From contig NZ_JAUSKL010000090.1 of the NCBI RefSeq assembly GCF_030646925.1, forward strand, positions 1 to 48,399: a stretch of DNA of 48,399 nucleotides. The letters run 5' to 3'. Below, piece by piece: positions 32,697-40,791 of the stretch. Made by a program: the position numbers and the translations under genes. Numbering within the stretch: position 1 is the stretch's first letter; every line of letters begins with the position of its first letter. The stretch is from Candidatus Binatus sp. (GTDB taxonomy: Bacteria; Desulfobacterota; Binatia; Binatales; Binataceae). Under the pieces are notes generated by a model. That model was not told the DNA's origin, did not search any database, and saw only the letters and a list, made by a program, of their open reading frames with translations.

Positions 32697-33775
32697 TATT
32701 CACCCCGCATCGCCTCTCCGGCGAGCGTCCACCAATTCTCGGCTTGCAAGCGCGAATTCGCCATCTCGTCCACCGCCTGCGCGGCGCGCACCGCGGCGTC
32801 GATACATTTGACCACCGCTTCGACTTCGATACCGTCCGCCAGCTCCTTCATTTTTTTCGCTGATTCGGAGGAAAATGCCGCGAATTCGGACTTGAGCAGC
32901 TTGTAGCATAGAATATCTTCTAGCAGTCTGGCGAGTAGCTCGAAGTTGTCGGCGGCCTCGTCGCGATTGCCGAAAAATCCCTGCGCGATCGCGCTCGCCT
33001 TCGCAAAATCGATCGACTTCGCATTGCTGAGCGCGCCAAGCAGTTCCTTGACCGGCGGCTCGACGCCCGCCGCCAGCGCGATCGCGCGCTTCGCACTGCC
33101 GCGCGCGAGCCGTGCCAGCGCACCCGCCCTTGTCTTGTCCGCAATTCCGCGCGCCACGAGTATCGCTTCGATATCCGCCACCCCGAGCGCCGGAAAGCGC
33201 ACCGGCCGCATCCGCGATCGCACCGTATCGAGCAGCGCACGTTCGCTCGACGTGACGAGAAAAATGATCGCGTGCCCGGGCGGTTCCTCGAGCGTTTTTA
33301 GCAACGCGTTCTGCGCCGGGATATTCAGCGTTTCGGCGTCGTCGATAATCGCGATGCGCCTTTCCGCTCGCGACGGCCGGATACCCAGCTCGACGATCAG
33401 CTCGCGCACCTGCTCGATCAGCACGTCCACCCGATTCGGCGGACGCGTCACGTAGCTGAAATCAGGATGCACCCCGGTCGCCATCTGCACGCACGCCGAA
33501 CAGCATTCGCAGCGTTGCGCTTCCGCGTCCGCCGCGCGCGTGCGCGTACGTTCAGTTTGCGGCGACTCGCGCACGGGACATCGCTCGGGCGTGCAGCAGA
33601 AATTCTCGCCCGGCGATCGTTCGCACATCACGCTATGCGCAATTCCAGTCGCGACCAGCGCCTTGCCGACCCCGCGCGGCCCGGAAAAGAGGTATGCGTG
33701 CGACGGCCGGCTGCGCAGCTCCGCCAGCAGATTCTCCGCGATCCCGCGATGAGCGCGCAGTCCGTTCAGGGGCAT
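32696..33775 (-). CDS. holB: DNA polymerase III subunit delta prime
   Basis: The 359-residue clamp-loader subunit starts NGLRAHRGIAENLLAELRS, has the P-loop SGPRGVGKALVATGIAHSVM, a cysteine cluster (FCCTPERC ... CECCSAC), IAIIDDAETLNIPAQNALLK and LEEPPGHAIIFLVTSSERAL. The zinc module holds an insert of about 20 extra residues rich in Thr/Arg between the first and second cysteine pairs. It overlaps tmk by ten bases upstream and ricT by one base downstream. Confidence 0.94.
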   Translation of the reverse strand: MPLNGLRAHRGIAENLLAELRSRPSHAYLFSGPRGVGKALVATGIAHSVMCERSPGENFCCTPERCPVRESPQTERTRTRAADAEAQRCECCSACVQMATGVHPDFSYVTRPPNRVDVLIEQVRELIVELGIRPSRAERRIAIIDDAETLNIPAQNALLKTLEEPPGHAIIFLVTSSERALLDTVRSRMRPVRFPALGVADIEAILVARGIADKTRAGALARLARGSAKRAIALAAGVEPPVKELLGALSNAKSIDFAKASAIAQGFFGNRDEAADNFELLARLLEDILCYKLLKSEFAAFSSESAKKMKELADGIEVEAVVKCIDAAVRAAQAVDEMANSRLQAENWWTLAGEAMRGE

Positions 33776-34413
33776 AGTCGTTTGATCAAGTCATCGACCG
33801 CGCGCCGGATTTCCGCGCTGACAATTTCGATTGGGCGATCGGCGTCGAGCACAATCACTCGCTCCGGCTCTGCTTTCGCGATCGCGAGAAATCCGTCGCG
33901 CACCTTGCGATGAAATTCCGCCCGCTCGCCCTCGAATCGATCCGAGCCGCGGCCCGTCCCGCGCGCGCGAGCACGCGTGCGTTCGAGTCCCTTCTCGACC
34001 TGCAGGTCGAGCACGATCGTCAAGTCGGGCGTCATTCCATCGCTCGCGAGCCGGTTCAGTTCGCCGAGCAATTTAAGGTCGAAGCCGCGCCCGTATCCTT
34101 GATACGCCGTGGTTGAATCCGAGTATCGATCCGAGATTACGATCTCGCCGCGCGCGATCGCGGGGCGCAATTTTTCGCGCACGTGCTGCGCCCGATCCGC
34201 CAGCACCAGCAGCAGTTCCGCCGCGACGTCGAGCGACACCGCCGGATCGAGAAAGATCGCGCGGATCGTTTCACCCGCTCGGGTTCCGCCCGGTTCATGC
34301 GTGACGGTAACTCGCCGGCCGGTTTGCCGCAGCATGTCGCCGAGGATTGCGGCCTGCGTCGTCTTGCCCGATCCCTCGACCCCTTCGAGCGTGATGAAAA
34401 GTCCCTTCGCCAT
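33766..34413 (-). CDS. tmk: Thymidylate kinase
   Basis: The ATG at 34413 gives 215 residues, the normal length; the open frame continues upstream into the prepilin peptidase gene but that part is antisensical in composition. Motifs: ITLEGVEGSGKTTQ (P-loop), EPGGTRAGETIR, ISDRYSDSTTAYQGYGRG (DRY/substrate) and a lid with RARGTGRGSDRFE. It phosphorylates dTMP to dTDP. Start and upstream stop overlap as TGATG, so translation is likely coupled to the prepilin peptidase gene. Confidence 0.96.
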   Translation of the reverse strand: MAKGLFITLEGVEGSGKTTQAAILGDMLRQTGRRVTVTHEPGGTRAGETIRAIFLDPAVSLDVAAELLLVLADRAQHVREKLRPAIARGEIVISDRYSDSTTAYQGYGRGFDLKLLGELNRLASDGMTPDLTIVLDLQVEKGLERTRARARGTGRGSDRFEGERAEFHRKVRDGFLAIAKAEPERVIVLDADRPIEIVSAEIRRAVDDLIKRLCP

Positions 34414-35246
34414 CAGCCGCGAAGATACCAATGCGTGAGCTGCGTCTGGAACAGCGTGAAAATTCCCGCCGCCAGCGCGAGGAATGGACCGAATGGAACT
34501 TCGGTGCGAAGAATCGAAACGTCGGCCTGCTGCGGCTCGTTGGCCGGATCCGCGGGCGGCGTCGGCGTTTCCGCACCCGTAACCGCCGCCGCGATCCCGC
34601 CAATCGCACCGAGCATCGAGCCGAAAAACAGCGTGAAGAAAACGCCCACCCAGCCGATAAATCCGCCCACCATCGCGAGCAGCCACACGTCGCCCATGCC
34701 GACGCCCTCTTGCCCGCGCACCAGTTGATAGAAGTAGCCGGTCAGATACAGGACGCCGCCGCCCATGAGGATTCCGAGCACGGAATTTTTCCAGCCGATT
34801 TCGGGCATCAGCAGCGATGCCGCGAGAAATCCGATGATAGTTCCCGGCCACGTGATCAGGTTCGGAATCAGCCGCCAGTCGTAATCGATGACCGCGACGA
34901 TCCACAGCGCCGCGCAGAATGCGAAGCGCGCAATCGCGCTCGGCAGCGGAAACGACAGAAATAAGAATAGTGCGGTGACCGCGAGCCCCGCTTCTGACAG
35001 AAAATGCCGGAACGGAATCGCGCCGCCGCACATCACGCATCGTCCGCGCAGCCCGATATACGCGAGAATCGGGATGTTCGCCCACAACGGCAGCGTGCGC
35101 TCGCAGCTCTCGCAAAACGAGCGCGGCGCGACGATCGACAAATCGCGCGGCATCCGCCACGCCACCACGTTGACGAAACTGCCGACGCTCGCGCCAATCA
35201 GGAACGCCATTGCGCCGCCGATTCCGGTCGGCAAATCCAGCACCAT
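34413..35246 (-). CDS. Prepilin peptidase (A24 family)
   Basis: The 277-residue membrane protein has the N-terminal LIGASVGSFVNVVAWRMP signature and two zinc-binding CxxC pairs (CESC, CVMC) of PilD-type bifunctional leader peptidase/methylase. The aspartates of the active site are in AVIDYDWRLIPNLIT and GVGMGDVWLLA. A long hydrophilic loop (ETPTPPADPANEPQQADV) precedes the last helix. It processes type IV pilin or type II secretion pseudopilin precursors; those substrates are not in the window. Confidence 0.93.
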   Translation of the reverse strand: MVLDLPTGIGGAMAFLIGASVGSFVNVVAWRMPRDLSIVAPRSFCESCERTLPLWANIPILAYIGLRGRCVMCGGAIPFRHFLSEAGLAVTALFLFLSFPLPSAIARFAFCAALWIVAVIDYDWRLIPNLITWPGTIIGFLAASLLMPEIGWKNSVLGILMGGGVLYLTGYFYQLVRGQEGVGMGDVWLLAMVGGFIGWVGVFFTLFFGSMLGAIGGIAAAVTGAETPTPPADPANEPQQADVSILRTEVPFGPFLALAAGIFTLFQTQLTHWYLRG

Positions 35247-35301
35247 CGTCTCACCGCCTCCGCGCTTTCATCTACGCGCCGCCTCGATCGTACACGATCG
35301 C

Positions 35302-36747
35302 CTAATCCTTCGCTGCGCACAGATCGATCGCCAAATCGTAGGTCGTCCTGATTCCGCGATTCAGATTCTCGACCGAGAGCCGTTCATCGTCCCCGTGCAC
35401 GCGCGCTATCTCGCCCGACGCAAGAATCGTCGGCACGAATCCGTACGACGGCACTCCGCGCTCGCGCAGGAACCGCGAATCCGTCCCGCCGGTCGTCATC
35501 CACGGCACCACGAGCGCGCCCTTGAAATTCTTCTCGACCGCCCGCTTGATCGCGTCCCACGCCTCGCCCGAGCTCGGCGACGGCGGCGCCTCATCCGGAT
35601 GCTGCAAATAGTCGATCGTGAACCGCTCATCGCCGAGCAAATCGCGCATCCGCTTCAGAAACGCGTCCGCGTCGGTGCCCGGCAGCAGCCGGCAATCGAG
35701 ACTCGCCTCCGCCACCGTCGGCACGACATTCACCTTGACGCCCGCGTTCAGCATCGTCAGCGAAATCGTATCGCGCAGCAGCGCCTGGATATTATACGGA
35801 CTCAGCACGCCCGCAATCGCGAGCTTGTTCATTTCGGACAACTCGAGATGCGACAGTTCGAACGACGCCGGGAACGGCTCGAGCGGCGCGATCGTATCCA
35901 TCGCTTGCGCGATGATCGGCGTGATTCGAATCGGCGGCTGATTCTCGAGCAGCCGATGCAACGCGTTGACCAGGACCAGGTTCGGATTGTCGGGCTTCGG
36001 CACCGAGCCGTGGCCGCCCTTCCCGCGCAGCGTCAGATGCAGCCACATCACGCGCTTCTCCGACACCGCGATCTGAAACGACGTGCCCCGGAGCCCGAGC
36101 CAATCAGGCGCGCCGCCGCCGCCTTCGTTGAACGCGAACGCCGGATCGATTGCGTCCCAATGGGTTTTCACCATCCACTCGGCGCCGTTCGCGCCGCCCG
36201 CTTCCTCGTCCGGATTCACCATCAACTCGATTCCGCGCCGCAGCGGAACGTTGCCGCGCTTGAGCGCGATCATCGTCATCAGCGCCATGATCCCATGCGC
36301 CTTGTCGTCGATCGCGCCCCGCGCCCAGACGTAACCGTCGCTAAGATCCGCGCCGAATGGCGGATGCGTCCAGTTGGCGCCGACCGCCGGCACCACGTCG
36401 GCGTGCGACATCAGCAGCATGGGTTTTACGCCCGCCGGCCCCGGAATTTTCGCCACCAGAGACACCATGCCCGGCTTGCTTTCGAAGGTCTCCGTCGCGA
36501 TTCCTTCATGGTCGAGCAGCTTTTTCAGATAGTCGATCGCCACCGCGGTGTTGCTCGGCGGATTGGTCGTATCGAACTTCGCGAAGTCGCGAAAATATCC
36601 CAGCGCTTCGGAATTGAGCTTGTCCCAATCGATCGGCGCCGTCGTTTCAGCTTGGCCCGCAGTCGAAATCGCAATTGCCAGCGCCGCCGCCGCGAACACG
36701 ATCCCGCCGAATCGAAAACGCAATACTAAATTAACTAAACTACGCAT
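35302..36747 (-). CDS. Exported M20/M25/M40 family metallohydrolase
   Basis: The start at 36747 (481 residues) is preferred because it opens with a signal peptide (LRFRFGGIVFAAAALAIAIS, TAGQAE cleavage); a longer frame would run into mutM. Metal-site motifs are LLMSHADVVP, WARGAIDDK, VNPDEEAGG, AFNEGGGG and a late His in ARVHGDDERL; the dimerisation domain has GKGGHGS. FAKFDTTNPPSN is typical of the carboxypeptidase/PM20D1-like branch. It should act in the periplasm on N-acyl amino acids or peptides. Confidence 0.9.
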   Translation of the reverse strand: MRSLVNLVLRFRFGGIVFAAAALAIAISTAGQAETTAPIDWDKLNSEALGYFRDFAKFDTTNPPSNTAVAIDYLKKLLDHEGIATETFESKPGMVSLVAKIPGPAGVKPMLLMSHADVVPAVGANWTHPPFGADLSDGYVWARGAIDDKAHGIMALMTMIALKRGNVPLRRGIELMVNPDEEAGGANGAEWMVKTHWDAIDPAFAFNEGGGGAPDWLGLRGTSFQIAVSEKRVMWLHLTLRGKGGHGSVPKPDNPNLVLVNALHRLLENQPPIRITPIIAQAMDTIAPLEPFPASFELSHLELSEMNKLAIAGVLSPYNIQALLRDTISLTMLNAGVKVNVVPTVAEASLDCRLLPGTDADAFLKRMRDLLGDERFTIDYLQHPDEAPPSPSSGEAWDAIKRAVEKNFKGALVVPWMTTGGTDSRFLRERGVPSYGFVPTILASGEIARVHGDDERLSVENLNRGIRTTYDLAIDLCAAKD

Positions 36748-36806
36748 TCGATTTCTAATACTCACATCGATTCGAGCCGGATAGTCAAATCGCTCCGCCG
36801 AAATAG

Positions 36807-37640
36807 TCAGACCTGGCATTTCGGACAATAGAAACTCGCGCGCTGCCCAACTACTACATTCTTGATCGGGGTCGAGCATGCATAGCACGGCTCGTTCTCG
36901 CGGCCGTACACCCGAAGCTGCTCCGCGAAGCGTCCCGGCTGCCCGCGCGAATCGCGATAGCTCCGAAACGTAGTGCCGCGGCTGCCGATCGCCGCGCGCA
37001 GGATCACCGGCACTGCGCCCGCGATCTTTTCGATTTCCTTGCGCGTCACCCGCCCCGCGCGCCGCGTCGGCCGCACTCCCGCGCGATACAAAATTTCCGA
37101 CGCATAGATATTTCCAATCCCGGCGATGATCTTCTGATCCATGATCAGATTCTTGATCGCGACCTGCTTGCCGCGCGCCTTCCCTGCCAGGTAATCGGCG
37201 TTGAAGTCGCGCGACAACGGCTCGGGCCCAAGTCCCTTCAACTCCGGCGAATTCTCCAGCGCCGCGCGCGCGACCAGTCGCATCATGCCGAAACGCCGCG
37301 GATCGTTGTAAACCAGGCGCGACGAATCGTCGAGCGCAAATTCAACGTGATCGTGTTTGGGATCGAACTCCGCATCGCTGAAATCTTCCCCGCGATGGAT
37401 CAAGCTGCCGCTCATCCCGAGATGCACCAGCATCACGTGGTCGCCGTCGAGCTCGATAATCAGATATTTCGCGCGCCGCGACAGCTTGATGATTTGCCGT
37501 CCTGCGACCGCGGCCGCAAAGTCCGCGACGATTCGCCTTCTCAGCCGCGCCTCTCCGATTCGCGCGCTGACAATCGTTCTGCCGACCGCCGATCGCGCCA
37601 ATATTTGCCGCAGCGATTCGACTTCAGGTAGTTCCGGCAT
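36807..37640 (-). CDS. mutM: Formamidopyrimidine-DNA glycosylase (Fpg)
   Basis: The 277-residue protein starts MPELPEVESLRQIL, exposing the catalytic Pro after Met removal and Glu3, and has the conserved Lys in HLGMSGSLI region. The C-terminal zinc finger (CYACSTPIKNVVVGQRASFY, CPKC) binds DNA. NIYASEILYRAGVRP is the helix-two-turn-helix. It removes 8-oxoguanine and ring-opened purines. It is 33 bases downstream of rsmA. Confidence 0.97.
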   Translation of the reverse strand: MPELPEVESLRQILARSAVGRTIVSARIGEARLRRRIVADFAAAVAGRQIIKLSRRAKYLIIELDGDHVMLVHLGMSGSLIHRGEDFSDAEFDPKHDHVEFALDDSSRLVYNDPRRFGMMRLVARAALENSPELKGLGPEPLSRDFNADYLAGKARGKQVAIKNLIMDQKIIAGIGNIYASEILYRAGVRPTRRAGRVTRKEIEKIAGAVPVILRAAIGSRGTTFRSYRDSRGQPGRFAEQLRVYGRENEPCYACSTPIKNVVVGQRASFYCPKCQV

Positions 37641-37672
37641 CTCGGTTTTTCAGACTTTGATTTTTGAAAGAC

Positions 37673-38557
37673 TCACGCGCCCTGAATCAGGAACCTACTG
37701 CGTAGTTCACTTCCTAGCGCCCTCGCAAGCCTGACGAAATCGCCGACACCGAGCGTTTCCGCCCGCGCATCCGGCTTGATTCCCGCGGCTCCAAGCGCAG
37801 ACGCGATCTTCTCTGCGTCCAGTGCAAGCCCGTGTGCGAGTGAATTGCGGATCGTTTTGCGCGGCGCCGAAAAGGACGCGCGCACCACGCTCAGCACCGC
37901 CTGCTCCTCATCCGCCGCGAACAGTTTCGATTCAGCTCGACGAGGCCTGAAGCGCAGCACTTCGGCGTTCACCTTCGGCCGCGGATGAAAGCTGCCCGCC
38001 GCGACGACAAAGTGAAGGTCGATCTCCCAATACATCGCGGTGTACACGCTGAGCGCCGAATATTGATCGTCGCCCGCGCGCGCGCGAATCCGCGCCGCAA
38101 CCTCGCGCTGGAACATCAGCACCATCCGCGAAATCCGATTCGAAGTCTCCGACAGCCGGCGCAGAATCGCCGCTGCTACGTTGAACGGTAGATTGCCGAT
38201 CACCTTGGTCATCGGCGTTGCGAAAATTTCCGCGGCGTCAGCTTCGAGGAAATCAGCGTTGATCACGCGCACGCTGCCGTCGCCGGCAAACTTGTCTCGC
38301 AGCCGCGATGCGAGCCGCGCATCGAGTTCGATCAATGTGAGCTGGCGATGCGGCCTCGCGGCGATCCTCTCCGTAAGGATTCCGAGCCCGGGCCCAATTT
38401 CGATTACGTCGTCGCTTGCTTCGAGTTCCGCCGCCGCGACGATTCGCTCCGCCACCGCCGCGCTCGTCAGAAAATTCTGTCCGCGCGATTTCGACGGGCG
38501 CACGCCTGCGGCTTCCAGCGCCGGCCTTGGACGCGATGACGATTCGCTCGCTGCCAT
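37673..38557 (-). CDS. rsmA: 16S rRNA dimethyladenosine transferase RsmA/KsgA
   Basis: The start at 38557 gives 294 residues beginning MAASESSSRPRPALEAAGVR, followed by PSKSRGQNFL, the standard KsgA start. A frame extending to 38665 would add 36 residues, but that DNA is a dispersed repeat element (38564-38633), so I reject the longer start. Motifs: DDVIEIGPGLGILTERIA (SAM binding), LIELD, INADFLEAD and VIGNLPFNVAAAI (catalytic NLPF). It dimethylates two adenosines in the 3' hairpin of 16S rRNA. Confidence 0.95.
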   Translation of the reverse strand: MAASESSSRPRPALEAAGVRPSKSRGQNFLTSAAVAERIVAAAELEASDDVIEIGPGLGILTERIAARPHRQLTLIELDARLASRLRDKFAGDGSVRVINADFLEADAAEIFATPMTKVIGNLPFNVAAAILRRLSETSNRISRMVLMFQREVAARIRARAGDDQYSALSVYTAMYWEIDLHFVVAAGSFHPRPKVNAEVLRFRPRRAESKLFAADEEQAVLSVVRASFSAPRKTIRNSLAHGLALDAEKIASALGAAGIKPDARAETLGVGDFVRLARALGSELRSRFLIQGA

Positions 38558-38563
38558 CCGATA

Positions 38564-38633
38564 CCTCGCCCGCTTCTTTGCGGGAGAGGTCGGCAGCGGC
38601 GAACAGCCGATGCCGGGTGAGGGTGCATCCGTC
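38564..38633. repeat. Dispersed palindromic repeat R1 between tsaD and rsmA
   Basis: Bases 38564-38589 (CCTCGCCCGCTTCTTTGCGG, then GAGAGG) match, with one mismatch, the reverse complement of 581-606 and, with three, 46292-46317. The following TGCCGGGTGAGGGTGCA is shared with the 46350s copy (GGCGGGTGAGGGTGCA). It fills the gap between the tsaD stop and the rsmA start. Confidence 0.75.
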
Positions 38634-38675
38634 GCCTCGAGGCGCGATTTTTTCACCGTCGTCATCGAGGCCCTT

Positions 38676-39680
38676 TCACAGCGCCAGGTTCGCCTCCGCG
38701 TCGATCGTCAGCGCGTCGCGCTCGCCGCGCATCAATCGATAGCTCCCCGCGAGCGCGATCATCGCCGCGTTGTCGGTGCAATATTTGAGCGCCGGCGCCA
38801 CCAGCCGGCGGCCATCGGCGGACGCCGCCGCCGCCAGCTTTTCGCGCAGTCTCGAGTTGGCCGCGACTCCGCCCGTCAGCGCGATCGTGTCCGCGCCTAG
38901 CTCGCGCGCCGCCGCGATCGCCGGCTTCACCAGCATATCGACCACCGCCTCCTGAAAGCTCGCCGCGAGATCACAGGCTTGCTCCGCGCGGCCATTCTCC
39001 GTCGCGAGCAGTGTCGCGACCGCCGTCTTCACTCCGCTGAAACTGAAATCGAGCGGCGCGCCTTTGACGTGCGCGCGCGGGATTCGCACCCGCTTCCGAT
39101 TGCCCGTGCGCGACATCTCGTCTATCGCGCGCCCGCCGGGATACCCCAGCCCCATCAGCTTCGCGACCTTGTCGAATGCCTCGCCCGCGGCGTCGTCGCG
39201 CGTTCGGCCGAGCCGACGGTATCGTCCGAAATCTTCGACCGCGAACAGCGCCGTATGCCCGCCCGAAACGACCAGCGCGAGATACGGCATCGCAATTCGA
39301 TTCTCGAGTAGCGGCGCGAGCAGATGCCCCTCGATATGATTCACGCCGACCAGCGGGATTCCACTGCCTTGCGCCAGCCCCTTCGCGCACATCAGCCCGA
39401 CCAGCAGCGAGCCGACCAACCCGGGCCCGCGCGTCACTGCGATTCCACCGACGTCGCCGAGTGAGCATCGCGCAGTCGCGAGCGCGCGTTCGATCACCGG
39501 CATGATCGTGATCACGTGATTGCGCGACGCGAGTTCCGGCACGATTCCGCCGTACGCTCGATGAATATCGTCCTGGTTCACGACCGTGCTCGCGCGAACT
39601 TCCGCGACGCCCGCTTCGACCGTCTCGATCACCGCCGCCGCGGCGTCGTCGCATGATGATTCAATCCCGAGTATCAGCAT
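38676..39680 (-). CDS. tsaD: tRNA N6-threonylcarbamoyladenosine transferase TsaD
   Basis: The 334-residue ASKHA-fold protein has LILGIESSCDDAAAAVI, VNHIEGHLLAPLLEN (metal-binding HxxxH), LALVVSGGHTALF, LMGLGYPGGRAIDEM, LDFSFSGVKTAV and LTGGVAANSRLREKL. It catalyses the transfer step of t6A formation at A37 of ANN-decoding tRNAs, with TsaB/E and TsaC/C2, none of which are in the window. Confidence 0.97.
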   Translation of the reverse strand: MLILGIESSCDDAAAAVIETVEAGVAEVRASTVVNQDDIHRAYGGIVPELASRNHVITIMPVIERALATARCSLGDVGGIAVTRGPGLVGSLLVGLMCAKGLAQGSGIPLVGVNHIEGHLLAPLLENRIAMPYLALVVSGGHTALFAVEDFGRYRRLGRTRDDAAGEAFDKVAKLMGLGYPGGRAIDEMSRTGNRKRVRIPRAHVKGAPLDFSFSGVKTAVATLLATENGRAEQACDLAASFQEAVVDMLVKPAIAAARELGADTIALTGGVAANSRLREKLAAAASADGRRLVAPALKYCTDNAAMIALAGSYRLMRGERDALTIDAEANLAL

Positions 39681-39750
39681 CGTTCGTCAGCTCGTGCGAT
39701 CGTTGCCCGCAGAGCCTCAACATATCGGGCGGGAGCGCGTCCCGAAATGT

Positions 39751-40791
39751 TCAGTCATTGCCGGGGCTCGGGAGCGGTGGCGGCGCCGCAGGAGGCGGCG
39801 GCAAGCTCGGCGGTGGCGGAATCTCCGATCCGGTCGGCGGCGGTTGCGCAACGTCGGTTTCCGGCGACCCACCGGGCGCAGACGGTACGTAGGCCGAGAG
39901 CCGCGTGAAGCCGACTCGAGCCGTCAGATTGCCGGGCGTCGCCGCGAGCGCCTTTTGATACGCCGCCGCCGCCTCGAGCTGTTTGCCCGATTCCTCGTAG
40001 CTCAGCCCCTCGAACGCGTACGTCTCGCCGAGCCACGCCGGACTTTTGCGGACGCCGGTTTCCGCGCGCTTAAAAAACGTGATCGCCTGCGCGTAGTCTT
40101 TTTTCGCGGCGTACGCGCGCCCCAGGTAAAAGTATGCGTACGAATTGCTCGGATCGATCGAAACCGCGTACGCGAGATCGCGAATCGCATCATCGACGTG
40201 ACCTTCGCCGATTTCGACGCGCGCCTTCTCGGTGATTCGGAGCGATGCCGCCAGCGCGGGATTCGGCGCTTTTTCGATCATCAGCTTAAGCGACGAATCG
40301 CTCACCGCGCGCGTCGGCATCAGCGAGCCGATATCCATCGCGGGCGGGACGTCGGTGGCTTCAGCAGCCGGCTGGGATTCCGCTCCCGCCGTATCGCCCG
40401 CGCCCGGCGACGGCGTTCCAGCCGGAACATTCGTGCCTTCGGTCGATGCGGCTGTGGGCGCACTCGGCGCGCCAATGCTGCCGGCTGCTCCGGGCGTGGA
40501 CGACGCGCCCGGCGTCGATACCGACGCTTTCGTCGTCGCCCATCCCTGTGGATTAGGATTCTCCTCGGCTCCCGCCGCACCCGTCGCGCCAGGCGTTTGC
40601 ACCGCAGCCGGACTCGGCGGCGCCAAGTCCTGGCTGCCGATCGATTCCTCTTCGAGCGCGACGATCACGCGCCCCAAATTTTCTGAATTCGATGATTCGA
40701 CTCGGCCGCGCGCGCCAAATGCGACGCCGCCGATCGCCAACAGGCAAACTCCACAGGCGAGCGCGCCTGGCCGTATCAATTGATACATCAA
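39751..40791 (-). CDS. Membrane-anchored TPR protein with Pro/Ala/Gly-rich linker
   Basis: The 346-residue protein has an N-terminal hydrophobic segment (ALACGVCLLAIGGVAFGA), a low-complexity linker rich in Ala, Gly, Pro, Ser and Thr (about 55-155), TPR-like helices (about 185-285, including DAIRDLAYAVSIDPSNSYAY and LEAAAAYQKALAATPGNLTA), and a Pro-rich tail. It overlaps the end of the PBP1b gene by four bases (ATGA). Coupling suggests an envelope role alongside the peptidoglycan synthase, but that is inference. Confidence 0.75.
   Translation of the reverse strand: MMYQLIRPGALACGVCLLAIGGVAFGARGRVESSNSENLGRVIVALEEESIGSQDLAPPSPAAVQTPGATGAAGAEENPNPQGWATTKASVSTPGASSTPGAAGSIGAPSAPTAASTEGTNVPAGTPSPGAGDTAGAESQPAAEATDVPPAMDIGSLMPTRAVSDSSLKLMIEKAPNPALAASLRITEKARVEIGEGHVDDAIRDLAYAVSIDPSNSYAYFYLGRAYAAKKDYAQAITFFKRAETGVRKSPAWLGETYAFEGLSYEESGKQLEAAAAYQKALAATPGNLTARVGFTRLSAYVPSAPGGSPETDVAQPPPTGSEIPPPPSLPPPPAAPPPLPSPGND

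Noticed and set aside
34414-35160. Upstream extension of thymidylate kinase to 464 residues
   Set aside because: The extra part overlaps the prepilin peptidase in another frame, and family length is 215 residues from the ATG at 34413.
34888-36729. Plus-strand frame of about 610 codons over the prepilin peptidase and M20 genes
   Set aside because: His/Arg-rich shadow translation without any domain pattern.
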